Shown: positions 33,631-42,916 of the stretch, piece by piece
Layout: each line of letters starts with the position of its first letter
Numbering within the stretch: position 1 is the stretch's first letter
Origin: Brevundimonas sp. MYb52
GTDB lineage: Bacteria > Pseudomonadota > Alphaproteobacteria > Caulobacterales > Caulobacteraceae
DNA length: 64,000 nt
Assembly: GCF_002979535.1 (NCBI RefSeq)
Contig: NZ_PCPB01000015.1
Span: 30,388-94,387, forward strand
Direction of reading: 5' to 3'
Position numbers and translations under genes: made by a program
The notes under the pieces: generated by a model
Seen by the model: only the letters and a program-made list of their open reading frames with translations
Database searches by the model: none
Told to the model about the DNA's origin: nothing

Positions 33631-34005
33631 ATGAGCAAGACGCCCAAACCCTTCAAGGTGTCGAAGACCCGCTGGAACGAGGTGGTTCTGGTGTGCCGCA
33701 AATGCTCCAAGAAGCTGGACGGCGGCTTCGGCCCCGATGGCGACAAGACCCTGAAGAAGGCGCTGCGCCGCTATCTGCATGCGGGCAAGGGCCGCAAGGC
33801 CGACCTGGCCGTGGTCGGCGCCGACTGTTTCGACGTCTGCCCGAAAAATGCGGTCGTGGCGGTCAATGCCCGACGCCCTGAGGAACTGCTGGTCGTGCCC
33901 GCCGGCGCCGACCTGTTCGAGGTCAAGGCGCGCCTGGGCCTGGACGACGGCCGGCGTCTCAAACCGTCCCTGCCGAACGCAGCTCCGATCGAGACGACTT
34001 CCTAA
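33631..34005 (+). CDS. (2Fe-2S) ferredoxin-like small protein
   Basis: A 124-residue protein with cysteines arranged as LVCRKC (Cys22, Cys25) and DCFDVCPKNAV (Cys66, Cys70). This CxxC...CxxxC pattern is found in thioredoxin-fold 2Fe-2S ferredoxin domains. The rest is basic (GDKTLKKALRRYLHAGKGRK). The start at 33631 lacks a clear ribosome site; an ATG 57 bases upstream (33574) is possible. It lies between the divergent M20 gene and a SRPBCC gene. An electron carrier or metal-related role is inferred from the cysteines only. Confidence 0.75.
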   Translation: MSKTPKPFKVSKTRWNEVVLVCRKCSKKLDGGFGPDGDKTLKKALRRYLHAGKGRKADLAVVGADCFDVCPKNAVVAVNARRPEELLVVPAGADLFEVKARLGLDDGRRLKPSLPNAAPIETTS

Positions 34006-34033
34006 AGTCGAAAAGCCGTGTCAGAGGCAGATC

Positions 34034-34465
34034 ATGGACACGACCCGTATCGAGAAGCGTATCGGCGTGCATGCGCCGTCGGACCGCATCTGGGAGATCC
34101 TTTCGGATCTCGAGAACTGGCACACCTGGAACCCCTATGAGACCGGGGTGACGGGCGCCCTGGCCTTCGGCGCGGGCATCAGCCTGACCGAGGCCCTGCC
34201 CGGCATGGCCGAGCGTCAGGTCCAGGCCCGCCTGGGCGACTGGCAGCCCTATTCCCAACTGGTCTGGGCCGAAAAGCGCGGCTTCATGTTCAACGCCATC
34301 CGCTACTACGAGATCGAAGAGCTGGAGCGCGGCAACTGCATCGTCTCCAACGGCGTCATCTTCTCGGGCCTGCGCGGCGAACTGTTCCACGACAAGCACC
34401 GCAAGAGCATCCGCAGCGCCTATGAAGACATCGCCGAGGCCCTGAGGCGCGCCGCCGAGGGCTGA
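34034..34465 (+). CDS. SRPBCC (START-like) family protein
   Basis: A 143-residue soluble protein with the polyketide cyclase/START-like fold: IEKRIGVHAPSDRIWEILSD, LENWHTWNPYE, then a beta-rich cavity-forming stretch (QVQARLGDWQPYSQLVWAEK) and a C-terminal helix. These domains bind hydrophobic ligands; the ligand is unknown. AGAGGCAGATC precedes the ATG. Its stop abuts the tadC stop on the opposite strand with no gap and no visible terminator. Confidence 0.83.
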   Translation: MDTTRIEKRIGVHAPSDRIWEILSDLENWHTWNPYETGVTGALAFGAGISLTEALPGMAERQVQARLGDWQPYSQLVWAEKRGFMFNAIRYYEIEELERGNCIVSNGVIFSGLRGELFHDKHRKSIRSAYEDIAEALRRAAEG

Positions 34466-35467
34466 TCAGCCCATGCCCGCGCCGCCCTTCATCATATCCA
34501 TGATGTTGATGATGGCCGGGCCCAGGATGACCACGAACAGCACCGGCAGGAAGAAGATGATCATCGGCACGGTCAGCTTGGCCGGCAGCGCGGCCGCCTT
34601 CTTCTCAGCCGCAGACAGACGCAGGTCGCGGTTTTCCTTGGCCATGATACGCAGGGCCGAACCCAGCGGCGTGCCGTAGGTCTCGGCCTGGGTCATGGCC
34701 GTGGCCACGGACTTGATGCCGGGGTGATTGGTGCGTTTGGCCATGCCCTCATAGGCCATGCGGCGTTCGGGCAGATAGCTGAGCTCAGCGGACAGCAGGC
34801 TGAGTTCCTCGGCCAGTTCGATCGACTGGCTGCCGACCTCCTGGCTGACCTTCTGGATCGCCGCCTCGATCGACATGCCGGATTCAACGCAGATCAGCAG
34901 CAGGTCCAGCGAGTCGGGAAAGGCCGCCACGATCGACTGGCGACGTGAAGCAATGCGGTTCGAAAGATAGACGTTGGGCGCGTAGAAGCCGGCCGCCGCC
35001 GCGAACACCAGGGCGCACAGCTTCAGCGTCAGGTTCATGCCCAGGTCGTTGACCAGGAACAGATAGAGCGCCGTCAGCACCATGAAGAGGAAGGGCGTGG
35101 CGAAGCGGAAGAAGTAGAAGGTGGTCAGGGGCTTGGGCCCGCGGAACCCGGCCTGGGCCATGTTCTCGACGACCTTGGGGTCTTCCAGCAGCTTGATCAG
35201 GTTCAGGCGGTCGACAACGCGCTTCTTGAAGCCTTCGTCCGAGTGACGCAGCGTGGTCGTTGTCGATCCGACGCCGCCCTTCATCGCCTGGCGCGAACGA
35301 CGCTTCAACTCGTCGCGCCGCTCGGCGACGGCCTTCATCCGCTTGTCCAGCCGCTCGCCGCCCATGAAGGAGTTGAGCAGGGTCAGGACGCTGGCGAAGA
35401 CGGCCACGCCTACGCCGATGCTCAGCAGGTTCTGCGGGTCGGTGATGAAATGCATGAAGCCGTTCAC
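34466..35467 (-). CDS. tadC: Tad pilus inner-membrane platform protein TadC (CpaH)
   Basis: A 333-residue T2SSF-domain protein, the second of the two membrane platform subunits on which the CpaF ATPase acts. Membrane helices near residues 12-32, 118-160 and 295-320; the T2SSF core is PDSLDLLLICVESGMSIEAA and ALRIMAKENRDLRLSAAEKK. The last gene of the minus-strand pilus operon, 10 bases after tadB. Confidence 0.93.
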   Translation of the reverse strand: MNGFMHFITDPQNLLSIGVGVAVFASVLTLLNSFMGGERLDKRMKAVAERRDELKRRSRQAMKGGVGSTTTTLRHSDEGFKKRVVDRLNLIKLLEDPKVVENMAQAGFRGPKPLTTFYFFRFATPFLFMVLTALYLFLVNDLGMNLTLKLCALVFAAAAGFYAPNVYLSNRIASRRQSIVAAFPDSLDLLLICVESGMSIEAAIQKVSQEVGSQSIELAEELSLLSAELSYLPERRMAYEGMAKRTNHPGIKSVATAMTQAETYGTPLGSALRIMAKENRDLRLSAAEKKAAALPAKLTVPMIIFFLPVLFVVILGPAIINIMDMMKGGAGMG

Positions 35468-35477
35468 GACGCTCTCC

Positions 35478-36452
35478 TCAGAACTTGAACGAAATCATGC
35501 GCTTCATCGCGAAGATGCCGCAGGCCATCCAGACCGCGCACCCCAGAAGCATGACCTGACCGCGGATGTCGGTGAACAGCAGCAGCATGTAGGCTGGCGC
35601 GGCGATCATCACGAGGACCATCACCACCGGCGGCAGCGAGCCGATGATGCCCGCCGAGGCGATGGCTTCGGACGACATGGCCTTGATCTTCTCGCTCATC
35701 ATCCGCCGGGCGCGCAGGACAGCGGTCAGGTTGCCGAGGGCCTCGGCCAGATTGCCGCCGCTCTTCTGCTGAATGGCGATGACGATGGCGAAGAATTTGA
35801 GCTCGGGGACGGGCATCCGCTCGAACATCTTGTCCAGAGCCTGGGACAGGGTCAGGCCGACCCCCAGGCCTTCGACCAGCCGCTGGAACTCGGGACCCAA
35901 GGGCTCGGGGCTTTCGCGTGCGATGATCTTGAAGCAGTCGTGGACCGGCAGCCCCGTCTTGATGCCGCGCACCAGGATGTCGACGGCGTCAGGAAAGGCC
36001 AGCGAGAACTTCTTCATCCGCTTCTTGCCCTTCATGCTCACAATCCAGCGCGGCAGGCCCAGCCCCATGGCCACGCCGACGCCCAGGGCCAGGATCGGAT
36101 TGAGGCCGACGACGAAGGCGACGAGCGTGCTGATCAGCCCCAGAATCACGCTGATGATGATGAAGGTCCGCAGACTCATCGACAGATTGGCCTGCTTGAG
36201 CTTGGCGCTCATGGTCATGCGGGCCTTGCGGTCGCGGCGGTCGACTTCCTGCAGTTGCTGCAGGATCTGCTTGCGTCGCGTCTCAGGCGTATTGGCTGCG
36301 GCGGCGCGCTTGCTGGCCGTATCGACCCGCGCGGCGCCGATGGTCTTGGCGCGCTTCACCGCCTGGCTCGAACCGTCGTCGCCGCTGACCAGAACCCAGC
36401 CCACGCCGCCGATCATGATGAAGGCCAGGAAGGCCGCGAGAATGGGAAGCAT
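35478..36452 (-). CDS. tadB: Tad pilus inner-membrane platform protein TadB (CpaG)
   Basis: A 324-residue T2SSF protein. N-terminal helix (residues 1-22), a basic cytoplasmic segment, two helices (about 95-135), then FPDAVDILVRGIKTGLPVHD, GVGLTLSQALDKMFERMPVP and AIVIAIQQKSGGNLAEALGN, the T2SSF core, and C-terminal helices. Works with TadC and CpaF to drive pilin polymerisation. Six bases separate it from cpaF. Confidence 0.94.
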   Translation of the reverse strand: MLPILAAFLAFIMIGGVGWVLVSGDDGSSQAVKRAKTIGAARVDTASKRAAAANTPETRRKQILQQLQEVDRRDRKARMTMSAKLKQANLSMSLRTFIIISVILGLISTLVAFVVGLNPILALGVGVAMGLGLPRWIVSMKGKKRMKKFSLAFPDAVDILVRGIKTGLPVHDCFKIIARESPEPLGPEFQRLVEGLGVGLTLSQALDKMFERMPVPELKFFAIVIAIQQKSGGNLAEALGNLTAVLRARRMMSEKIKAMSSEAIASAGIIGSLPPVVMVLVMIAAPAYMLLLFTDIRGQVMLLGCAVWMACGIFAMKRMISFKF

Positions 36453-36458
36453 CAGGCC

Positions 36459-38030
36459 CTACTCCGCCGCGTCCAGGGCTTCGGCCAGTTCACGCTCGAG
36501 GCCGTAGTAGCGGGCGCGGTCCCAGAAGCGGGGACGGGCGATGCCGGTCGAGCGATGACGGCCGGTGATCTTGCCGTGGGCGTCCTCGCCCGTGATCTCA
36601 TAGACGAAGAGGTCCTGGGTCACGATCACGTCGCCTTCCAGACCCACGACCTCGGTGATGTGGGTGATGCGGCGCGAGCCGTCGCGCAGGCGGGCGGCCT
36701 GGATGATGACGTCGACCGAGCCGACGATCATCTCGCGGATGGTCTTGGACGGCAGGCCGTAGCCGCCCATGGTGATCATCGATTCCATCCGGCTGATGGC
36801 CTCGCGCGGGGAGTTGGCGTGCAGCGTCCCCATCGAGCCGTCGTGGCCGGTGTTCATGGCCTGCAACAGGTCAAAGGCCTCAGGCCCCCGGACCTCGCCG
36901 ACAATGATGCGTTCAGGGCGCATCCGCAGACAGTTCTTGACCAGATCGCGCATGGTGATCTGGCCCTGGCCTTCGAGGTTCGGCGGACGGGTTTCCAGAC
37001 GCACCACGTGGGGCTGCTGCAACTGCAGTTCGGCGGCGTCTTCGCAGGTGATGACGCGTTCGGTCGGGTCGATGAAGGCCGTCAGGGTGTTCAGCAGGGT
37101 CGTCTTGCCCGAGCCCGTCCCGCCCGAGATGACCAGATTGCATCGCGCCGCGCCGATGACGCCCAGGACGCGCGCGCCCTCGGGACTGATGGAGGCGTAC
37201 TCCACCAGATTCTTCATCGTCAGCTTGTCTTTCTTGAACTTACGAATGGTCAGCGTCGGACCATCGATCGCCAGGGGCGGGGCGATGACGTTAACACGCG
37301 ACCCGTCGGGCAGGCGGGCGTCGCAGATGGGGCTGGATTCATCGACGCGGCGGCCGACCTGCGACACGATCCGCTGACAGATGTTCATCAACTGGGTGTT
37401 GTCGCGGAAGCGGACGTTGGTCAGTTGGACCTTGCCCGCGACTTCGATGAAGACGCGTCCGGCGCCATTGACCATGATGTCGGCGATGTCGTCCCGCCCC
37501 AGCAGCGGCTCCAGCGGACCGTAGCCAAGGACGTCGTTGACGATGTCCTGAACCAGGTGCTCCTGCTCGGCCACCGACATGGAGACGTTCTTGATCGCCA
37601 CCAGCTCGGCGACGATGTCGCGGATTTCCTCGGACGCCGCCTTCTGATCCAACTGGGCCAGCTGGGACAGGTCGATGGTGTTCATCAGCGCGTTGAAGAT
37701 GGTCGTCTTCGTCGCGTGATAATAGTCGGACTGCTCGCGAACGATCTCAGCGACCGCCTGAGCCTTCTTCAGTTGTTCGAGACCCGCCGTGGCGCGCGGT
37801 CCCTTGACCGGCCCGCCGGGTGTCGGTGCGGCGGCCTTGGGCTGCGGGCGAGCGGCCAGAGCGTCCAGCCGATCCACGCCCTCGGCGATCGGGGCGGCCG
37901 TCCCTTCCAATTCCTCAAGAGAGAAGGCGTCGACGGGTTCAAGCACACGCGCCTCGACCGCCGGGGCCGGCGCCGGAGCGGGTCGCGGAGCAACCGCGAC
38001 GCCAGGCTGAGCTGTGCGCTTGCCGAACAT
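36459..38030 (-). CDS. cpaF: Tad pilus assembly ATPase
   Basis: A 523-residue secretion ATPase of the VirB11/TadA group that powers extension and, in Tad systems, retraction. The first 110 residues are Ala/Pro-rich and disordered. Then the N-terminal domain (GYGPLEPLLGRDDIADIMVN), Walker A ISGGTGSGKTTLLN, the Asp box ITCEDAAELQLQQPHVVRLE, Walker B RIIVGEVRGPEAFDLLQAMN and the His box TGHDGSMGTLHANSPREA. All catalytic motifs are intact. Four bases after the cpaE stop. Confidence 0.97.
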   Translation of the reverse strand: MFGKRTAQPGVAVAPRPAPAPAPAVEARVLEPVDAFSLEELEGTAAPIAEGVDRLDALAARPQPKAAAPTPGGPVKGPRATAGLEQLKKAQAVAEIVREQSDYYHATKTTIFNALMNTIDLSQLAQLDQKAASEEIRDIVAELVAIKNVSMSVAEQEHLVQDIVNDVLGYGPLEPLLGRDDIADIMVNGAGRVFIEVAGKVQLTNVRFRDNTQLMNICQRIVSQVGRRVDESSPICDARLPDGSRVNVIAPPLAIDGPTLTIRKFKKDKLTMKNLVEYASISPEGARVLGVIGAARCNLVISGGTGSGKTTLLNTLTAFIDPTERVITCEDAAELQLQQPHVVRLETRPPNLEGQGQITMRDLVKNCLRMRPERIIVGEVRGPEAFDLLQAMNTGHDGSMGTLHANSPREAISRMESMITMGGYGLPSKTIREMIVGSVDVIIQAARLRDGSRRITHITEVVGLEGDVIVTQDLFVYEITGEDAHGKITGRHRSTGIARPRFWDRARYYGLERELAEALDAAE

Positions 38031-38034
38031 GAAC

Positions 38035-39624
38035 TCAGCGCTTCTTGCTGAACAGGGACGCCAGGATCGAGCCGCCCTTCTTGGCCGACGCGCCCGTCGG
38101 CGCCGCCGGCTTGCCCTTCATGGGCGCGGTCGGCAGTTCGCGACGCGACACGATCTGGGCCAGGGTCTCGAAGGCTTCCGCCGCCTTGGTCTTGGCGCCC
38201 GCGTCCACGATCATCTGACCATTGTTGGCGGCCGAGCCAAACACCTTGGCGTCAAAAGGAATGATCAGGCTGGGGTGGACGCCCAGGGCGGCGCCGAAAT
38301 CCTTGGCCGGGATCTCAGGACGGCCCGGCACCCCGACCTGGTTCAGGACCAGACGCGGCGGGGCGTCATTGGGACGGCCCTGCTTGATCAGATCGATCAT
38401 GTTCTTGGCGTTGCGAAGGCTGGCCAGATCCGGCGTCGCCACGATCACCACCTCGTCGGCGGAGATCAAGGTCTTGCGCATCCAGCCCGACCACAGGTGC
38501 GGCAGGTCCAGGACCACGAAGGGCGCGGTTGACCGGATGCGGCTGGTGACTTCCTCGAAGGCGTCCGGCTGGATGTCCCAGTCGCCGTCCAGGGTGGCGG
38601 GCGCGGCGAACAGGCTCAGCTTGTCGGTGCAGCGGACCATCATCCGGTCCAGCAGGGTGGCGTCCAGTCGGTCCGGCTGGCTCAGAGCGTCGGCGACGCC
38701 GCCCAGCGGGTCCTGATTGAAGTCCAGACCGGCGGTGCCGAACGGCAGGTCATAGTCGACGATGACGGTGTTGACGCCGATCCGCTCGCTCATGGCGTAG
38801 GCGGTGTTGTGGGCCACGGCCGAGGCCCCGGCCCCGCCGCGCGCCCCGACAAAGGCGATGGAGCGACCAACGAAGGGCTGGGCCGGGTCGGCGAACAGGC
38901 CGCCAATGGCTGAGATCAACTGCAGGGGCTGAACCGGCGCGACCAGATACTCGCTGACGCCGCGTCGCATCAACTCGCGGAACAGCAGGATGTCGTTGGC
39001 GGCCCCGATGATGACCACCTTGGTTCCCGCGTCACAGACCTCGGCCAGTTGGTCGATCTCGGCCAGCAGGGTCTGAGCGTCCTTCATGCTCTCGACGACG
39101 ATCAGGGGCGGCGTCGGCTCCGACTGGTAGGCCTCGATGGCGGCGGCGACCCCGCCGATTCGGATCTGAGTCGTGGCCCGCGCCATGCGCCGATCCTGAC
39201 CGGCCCGCTCGGCGGACGCCAAGGTGTCCTGACGTTCAGCGAAGACATGCACGGCGATGCGCGGAATCGACACCTCGACCGCCCCGCTCGACGCCACAGG
39301 CAGACCGGCAGGCTCATAGGACGCCAGGCCGGCCGACACCACGGCGGTTTCCTCGGTGGGATAGGCCGGAAGGATCTCATCCGGAACCATGGGCGAAACA
39401 GCCGGCGACATGACGGCGGCAGCCACCGCCGTTTCGGTCTCCGCCACCAGCTTGCCCACCGGGTTGTAGGCCTCGCCGATCGCGGTCTCCGGCGCGGCCG
39501 CCGCCCCCGGCATGGGGGCGAAGGGCGAGGGCGGGCGCGAGGGCGTGGCGGGATCGATGAACTCGTCGTCCATGTCAAACGCGTCCAGAGCGTCGAAATC
39601 CTGTGTGGCGAAAGGCTTGCTCAT
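38035..39624 (-). CDS. cpaE: Tad pilus localisation protein (TadZ/CpaE, ParA-like)
   Basis: About 529 residues from the ATG at 39624 (a TTG 9 bases upstream is the only alternative). An acidic, Pro-rich leader (1-130) precedes a response-regulator-like domain (about 140-260) and a MinD/ParA-type ATPase domain beginning FVGARGGAGASAVAHNTAYA. The deviant Walker A is GGAGAS, without the Lys of the usual KGGVGKS/T, as in other CpaE proteins. VIVDYDLPFGTAGLDFNQDP and VVLDLPHLWSGWM mark the later switch motifs. CpaE places the pilus machine at the cell pole in Caulobacter. Confidence 0.93.
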   Translation of the reverse strand: MSKPFATQDFDALDAFDMDDEFIDPATPSRPPSPFAPMPGAAAAPETAIGEAYNPVGKLVAETETAVAAAVMSPAVSPMVPDEILPAYPTEETAVVSAGLASYEPAGLPVASSGAVEVSIPRIAVHVFAERQDTLASAERAGQDRRMARATTQIRIGGVAAAIEAYQSEPTPPLIVVESMKDAQTLLAEIDQLAEVCDAGTKVVIIGAANDILLFRELMRRGVSEYLVAPVQPLQLISAIGGLFADPAQPFVGRSIAFVGARGGAGASAVAHNTAYAMSERIGVNTVIVDYDLPFGTAGLDFNQDPLGGVADALSQPDRLDATLLDRMMVRCTDKLSLFAAPATLDGDWDIQPDAFEEVTSRIRSTAPFVVLDLPHLWSGWMRKTLISADEVVIVATPDLASLRNAKNMIDLIKQGRPNDAPPRLVLNQVGVPGRPEIPAKDFGAALGVHPSLIIPFDAKVFGSAANNGQMIVDAGAKTKAAEAFETLAQIVSRRELPTAPMKGKPAAPTGASAKKGGSILASLFSKKR

Positions 39625-39629
39625 GTCAA

Positions 39630-40316
39630 TCAATCCACCGCGTCAGAGATACGCGTCCCCGCGACGAGGGCTTCGCGGGCGGAGGACGTCGTCTCGCCCT
39701 TGCCGTAGCGGTCGAACACCACGGCGCGGCGTTGGGCGTCCGGCGGCGTCATGGCGCGCGGCGTGACGATGTCGCGCGGGTTGGCGATCTGGGCCGCCAG
39801 ATTGGCGTTGACGGCGCAGCCGAAATTCGAGGCCGACTGATTGTCGCCTGTCCGGGTCAGGCTGCCCCACTGGGTTCCGCACTGCGGCACGACGGCGCGA
39901 ACGGTTTCAAACCCGGCCAGGATCGGCGCACGCGGATCGGGGCCGTTGTAGCCGACCACGCGGATCAGATGGTCCGGCGCGCCGGCGGCCACCAGGCCTG
40001 CCTTGACGTTCCACGCCGCCTGGTTGGAAACCGGATCGCCGCCGGCCGGCGCCTCGACCACCAGGGTCGGCGCGCCCTCGATGGCGAAGCGCTGCACCAG
40101 GTCAGCCAGGGCCGCCTGCTGGTTAGCGGACAATCCCGTTTCGTGCACGGCCAGGGCGATGCGATCCATGCCCGGCTCGACCTGCAGACTGTAGCGCGAC
40201 AGGGGCGTCAGCGGCGGCTCGCCGCCCAGGCTGGCCGGGCCGCCCGCGCAGCCGGTCAGCAGCAGGCCGCCAAGCGCCAGGGTCGAGGACAGGGTGAGGA
40301 AGGATTTGGCGATCAT
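39630..40316 (-). CDS. cpaD: Tad pilus lipoprotein CpaD
   Basis: A 228-residue lipoprotein from the ATG at 40316, 5 bases after the cpaC stop. Signal peptide with lipobox LLLTGC, then LTPLSRYSLQVEPGMDRIAL, PRAPILAGFETVRAVVPQCG and NFGCAVNANLAAQIANPRDI, the characteristic CpaD C-terminal block; two Cys (QCG and FGC) probably pair. CpaD helps seat the secretin in the outer membrane. Its stop lies 6 bases before the cpaE start. Confidence 0.93.
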   Translation of the reverse strand: MIAKSFLTLSSTLALGGLLLTGCAGGPASLGGEPPLTPLSRYSLQVEPGMDRIALAVHETGLSANQQAALADLVQRFAIEGAPTLVVEAPAGGDPVSNQAAWNVKAGLVAAGAPDHLIRVVGYNGPDPRAPILAGFETVRAVVPQCGTQWGSLTRTGDNQSASNFGCAVNANLAAQIANPRDIVTPRAMTPPDAQRRAVVFDRYGKGETTSSAREALVAGTRISDAVD

Positions 40317-40321
40317 CGCGC

Positions 40322-41857
40322 TCACTCGATCACATAGCCGACCGGCCCCTGCCATCCTGCCTGAGCAGAGGGGGCGGGCGAGCCGTAGGCCTGGTTCAGT
40401 TGGCCGAAGAAGATGGTCTGGGCGTCCTGGGCGATGCGCAGGCCGTCAGCAGGCGTCTGCATCCGCCCCGGCGAGGTCGGGCTGACGATATAGGGCTCGA
40501 CGATGACGACCAGTTCGGTCTCGCCCATCAGATAGTCCCGCGAACGGAACAACTGGCCCAGCACCGGCAGGTTGGTCATGCCCGGCAGGGAATCCACCGA
40601 CTGACGTGTGGTTTCCTGCAACAGACCAGCGATCATCATCGAGCCGCCCGAAGGGATTTCGATGGTGTTTTCGCTGCGGCGAACCGTTAGGCCCGGCAAG
40701 GTAATGGAGGACGCCGTGCCCGCGCCGATGGTCAGGCCGCCGCTGGGCGTCAGCTCGGACACTTCGACCTTGACCTGCAGGCTGATGCGGCCTCCGCTGA
40801 GTACGACGGGACGGAACGACAAGCCCACGCCATAGGGCTTGTATTCGACCGAGATCTGACCTTCGCGGTCCCGCCCGGTTGGAATGGGAAACTCGCCGCC
40901 CGCCAGGAAGCTGGCGGCCTCGCCATTGACCGACGTCAGGTTTGGTTCGGCTAGGGTTCGAACAAGGCCAACGCGCTCGAAAGCCTTGATCGTCGCCTCA
41001 CCCTTGTTCAGGCCATCCGATCCAGGACCGGTGCCCGGCTGAGCCGTGTCCCAATTCGAGGGGTCCCCCGGGGCGCCGCCATGAACCGTGTGGGGGCACA
41101 TGGCGCCTTCGGGGAAGGCGCCGCCGCAGGGCGCCATCATCTGATAGTTCTTAGTCGTGTCGCGCGCCACACCGCCAATGATCCCACCCAACAGCGACCC
41201 GTTGACGCCCCAGGTGGCGGCATTGCCCAGCAACCACTGAGTGTCGCCGATCCGACCGATCACCGCCTGTGTGTCAAAGCCCAGTTGCTTGATCGCCGAG
41301 CGCTGCACCTCGACCACGCGGACCTTCAGAGTCACCTGGTCCGAACCGGCGACGCTGATCATGTTGACCAGCTTTTCCGGCGCCGAGACGAAGGCGCGGG
41401 CCACCTGGGCGGCGCGCTGGGCCTCAGCCGGGCTGGCGGCCGTGCCGGTCAGGATGATGCTGTCATTGACGGCCTCGGCGCGGATGTTCGCACCTGGGGC
41501 GACGCGGCTCAGCGTGTCTTGAAGCGCGCTTGTTCCGGCGTCCACGCGCACGCGCAGCGCCAGGATGGTGCGGCCCGTCGCATCCAGGAAGACCGCGTCG
41601 GTTTCACCGGCGGCGATCCCGATCACGGTGATACGTCGCGGGGAGTGCAGCATGGCCTCGGCCACCTGCGGATTGGACACGATCACGTCGCGCGCGTCGG
41701 CCGGCAGATCGACCGCGAACGAGGTGCCGCGCGGCAGGTTGACCATCTGCGGCCCCGCGCCGGTGGAGACGGCGGCGCGAGTCTGGGCCTGGGAGGCGGA
41801 CACAGCCCCGCCAAGAGCGATCAGAGCGGCGCAGGCCGCCACGACCAAACGATTCAT
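40322..41857 (-). CDS. cpaC: Tad pilus secretin CpaC (RcpA)
   Basis: A 511-residue outer-membrane secretin. The second ATG (41857) has AGGAAAC at a good distance; the first (41872) overlaps the cpaB stop. Signal peptide ending SASQAQT, then the pilus-assembly N-terminal domain (VNLPRGTSFAVDLPADARDV), a BON-like segment (IILTGTAASPAEAQRAAQVA), and the secretin domain with AEPNLTSVNGEAASFLAGGE, VGLSFRPVVLSGGRISLQVK and the terminal LPVLGQLFRSRDYLMGETEL. It forms the pore through which the pilus passes. Confidence 0.95.
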   Translation of the reverse strand: MNRLVVAACAALIALGGAVSASQAQTRAAVSTGAGPQMVNLPRGTSFAVDLPADARDVIVSNPQVAEAMLHSPRRITVIGIAAGETDAVFLDATGRTILALRVRVDAGTSALQDTLSRVAPGANIRAEAVNDSIILTGTAASPAEAQRAAQVARAFVSAPEKLVNMISVAGSDQVTLKVRVVEVQRSAIKQLGFDTQAVIGRIGDTQWLLGNAATWGVNGSLLGGIIGGVARDTTKNYQMMAPCGGAFPEGAMCPHTVHGGAPGDPSNWDTAQPGTGPGSDGLNKGEATIKAFERVGLVRTLAEPNLTSVNGEAASFLAGGEFPIPTGRDREGQISVEYKPYGVGLSFRPVVLSGGRISLQVKVEVSELTPSGGLTIGAGTASSITLPGLTVRRSENTIEIPSGGSMMIAGLLQETTRQSVDSLPGMTNLPVLGQLFRSRDYLMGETELVVIVEPYIVSPTSPGRMQTPADGLRIAQDAQTIFFGQLNQAYGSPAPSAQAGWQGPVGYVIE

Positions 41858-41868
41858 GCCCGGTTTCC

Positions 41869-42810
41869 TCATGGGACGGCGACCGCTTCGGCCTGGCCCT
41901 CGCGATAGACATGCACGACGCGGCCGGCGGCGGCCGCGTCGCCGCGACGCGCCGCGCCGGGAACCTGACCGGACGGCCCAGATGTGTCGGCGTAGGAACG
42001 CAGCACCAGCGACAGTTCGCCTTCGGACTTGGCCAGAGCCAGGGCCTCGGCGTCGCGGCCGCTGACCTCAAGGGTGGCGGTGGCGCCGACGACCGCCTGG
42101 GCGTCCTCGGCGGCGCGGGTGGCTTGGTCGATGGCCAGAACCTTGACGTTCTGCATCACGGTGGCGGCGACGAACTTGGTGGTTTCACCGCCCGACTGCC
42201 CGGTGTTCGGCAGCTTGACCTCGCGGGTCAGCAGGACATCGGCCCGGTCGCCTGGCAGGATGAAGCCGCCGGCGGCGGTCTCGACCGTGACGCGGATAGC
42301 CATGGCCCGCATGCCGGGCTCCAGATAGGCGGCCATATAGCCGCTGTCGCCGGCGCGGACGATCTTGCGGGCGACGATGGGCTCGCCGGCCAGAATGGGC
42401 TCACGAACGACCGAACCGATGTAGTCGGCCTTGGCGCCCCCGGAGTTCATATTCTCTGCGGCGCGGACCACGCGGGCGGCGGCGTCCTCGGCCTTCTTGA
42501 CGGTGTCAGCCTTGCCTTCGCCTTCCTTGGCCGGGGCGGCGGGAACGGGCACGCTGCCGTCCGTGATGAAGACGGGATTGACCTCGTCGGCGGCCCAGTC
42601 CTTCCAGGCCAGGTCGGCGTCGGTCAGGCGACGGCCTGGCTCCAGGTCCTTGGCCGCGACCAGGACCTTGGCCATAGGGCGAGTCTCGACGGCGGCGACC
42701 GCGGTCGCGGTCGGCTCGCCCGAAGGGGAGCCCATGGCGCGAACGACCAGGGCCAGGCCGATGGCGGCAACGGCGGCGATACAGATGACAGCGATCTTGG
42801 CGGGCTTCAT
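41869..42810 (-). CDS. cpaB: Tad pilus assembly protein CpaB (RcpC)
   Basis: A 313-residue protein with an N-terminal membrane helix (residues 5-25) and a SAF domain: KVLVAAKDLEPGRRLTDADL, then REPILAGEPIVARKIV and MRAMAIRVTVETAAGGFILP with GDRADVLLT. CpaB links the inner membrane to the secretin and may bind peptidoglycan. Between them is an unusual Ala/Lys/Glu-rich insert (about residues 93-120). GGAGACCG precedes the ATG. The stop overlaps the cpaC region (ATGA). Confidence 0.93.
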   Translation of the reverse strand: MKPAKIAVICIAAVAAIGLALVVRAMGSPSGEPTATAVAAVETRPMAKVLVAAKDLEPGRRLTDADLAWKDWAADEVNPVFITDGSVPVPAAPAKEGEGKADTVKKAEDAAARVVRAAENMNSGGAKADYIGSVVREPILAGEPIVARKIVRAGDSGYMAAYLEPGMRAMAIRVTVETAAGGFILPGDRADVLLTREVKLPNTGQSGGETTKFVAATVMQNVKVLAIDQATRAAEDAQAVVGATATLEVSGRDAEALALAKSEGELSLVLRSYADTSGPSGQVPGAARRGDAAAAGRVVHVYREGQAEAVAVP

Positions 42811-42861
42811 CGACGGTCTCCGGCAGGCGCGGCGACGTGGATTCGGTTCTTCGCCCCTTGC

Positions 42862-42892
42862 CGTTAACGATAGTGAGGCTTGTCGGTTAACG
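42862..42892. repeat. pair of GTTAACG boxes before cpaB
   Basis: CGTTAACG (42862-42869) and GGTTAACG (42885-42892), 23 bases apart centre to centre, about two helical turns, between the cpaA stop and the cpaB start. On the minus strand one reads TTAACCGA, close to a CtrA half-site. Possible regulator binding pair for a promoter inside the operon. Confidence 0.35.
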
Positions 42893-42916
42893 CGTCCCTA
42901 AGCCCGCCGAACGTCG

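Noticed and set aside
35253..38051. Very long open frame on the plus strand (over 900 codons) opposite tadC, tadB and cpaF
   Set aside because: Shadow of GC-rich genes: the opposite strand encodes three well-recognised pilus proteins, and the plus-strand product is His/Gly/Asp-rich with no domain.
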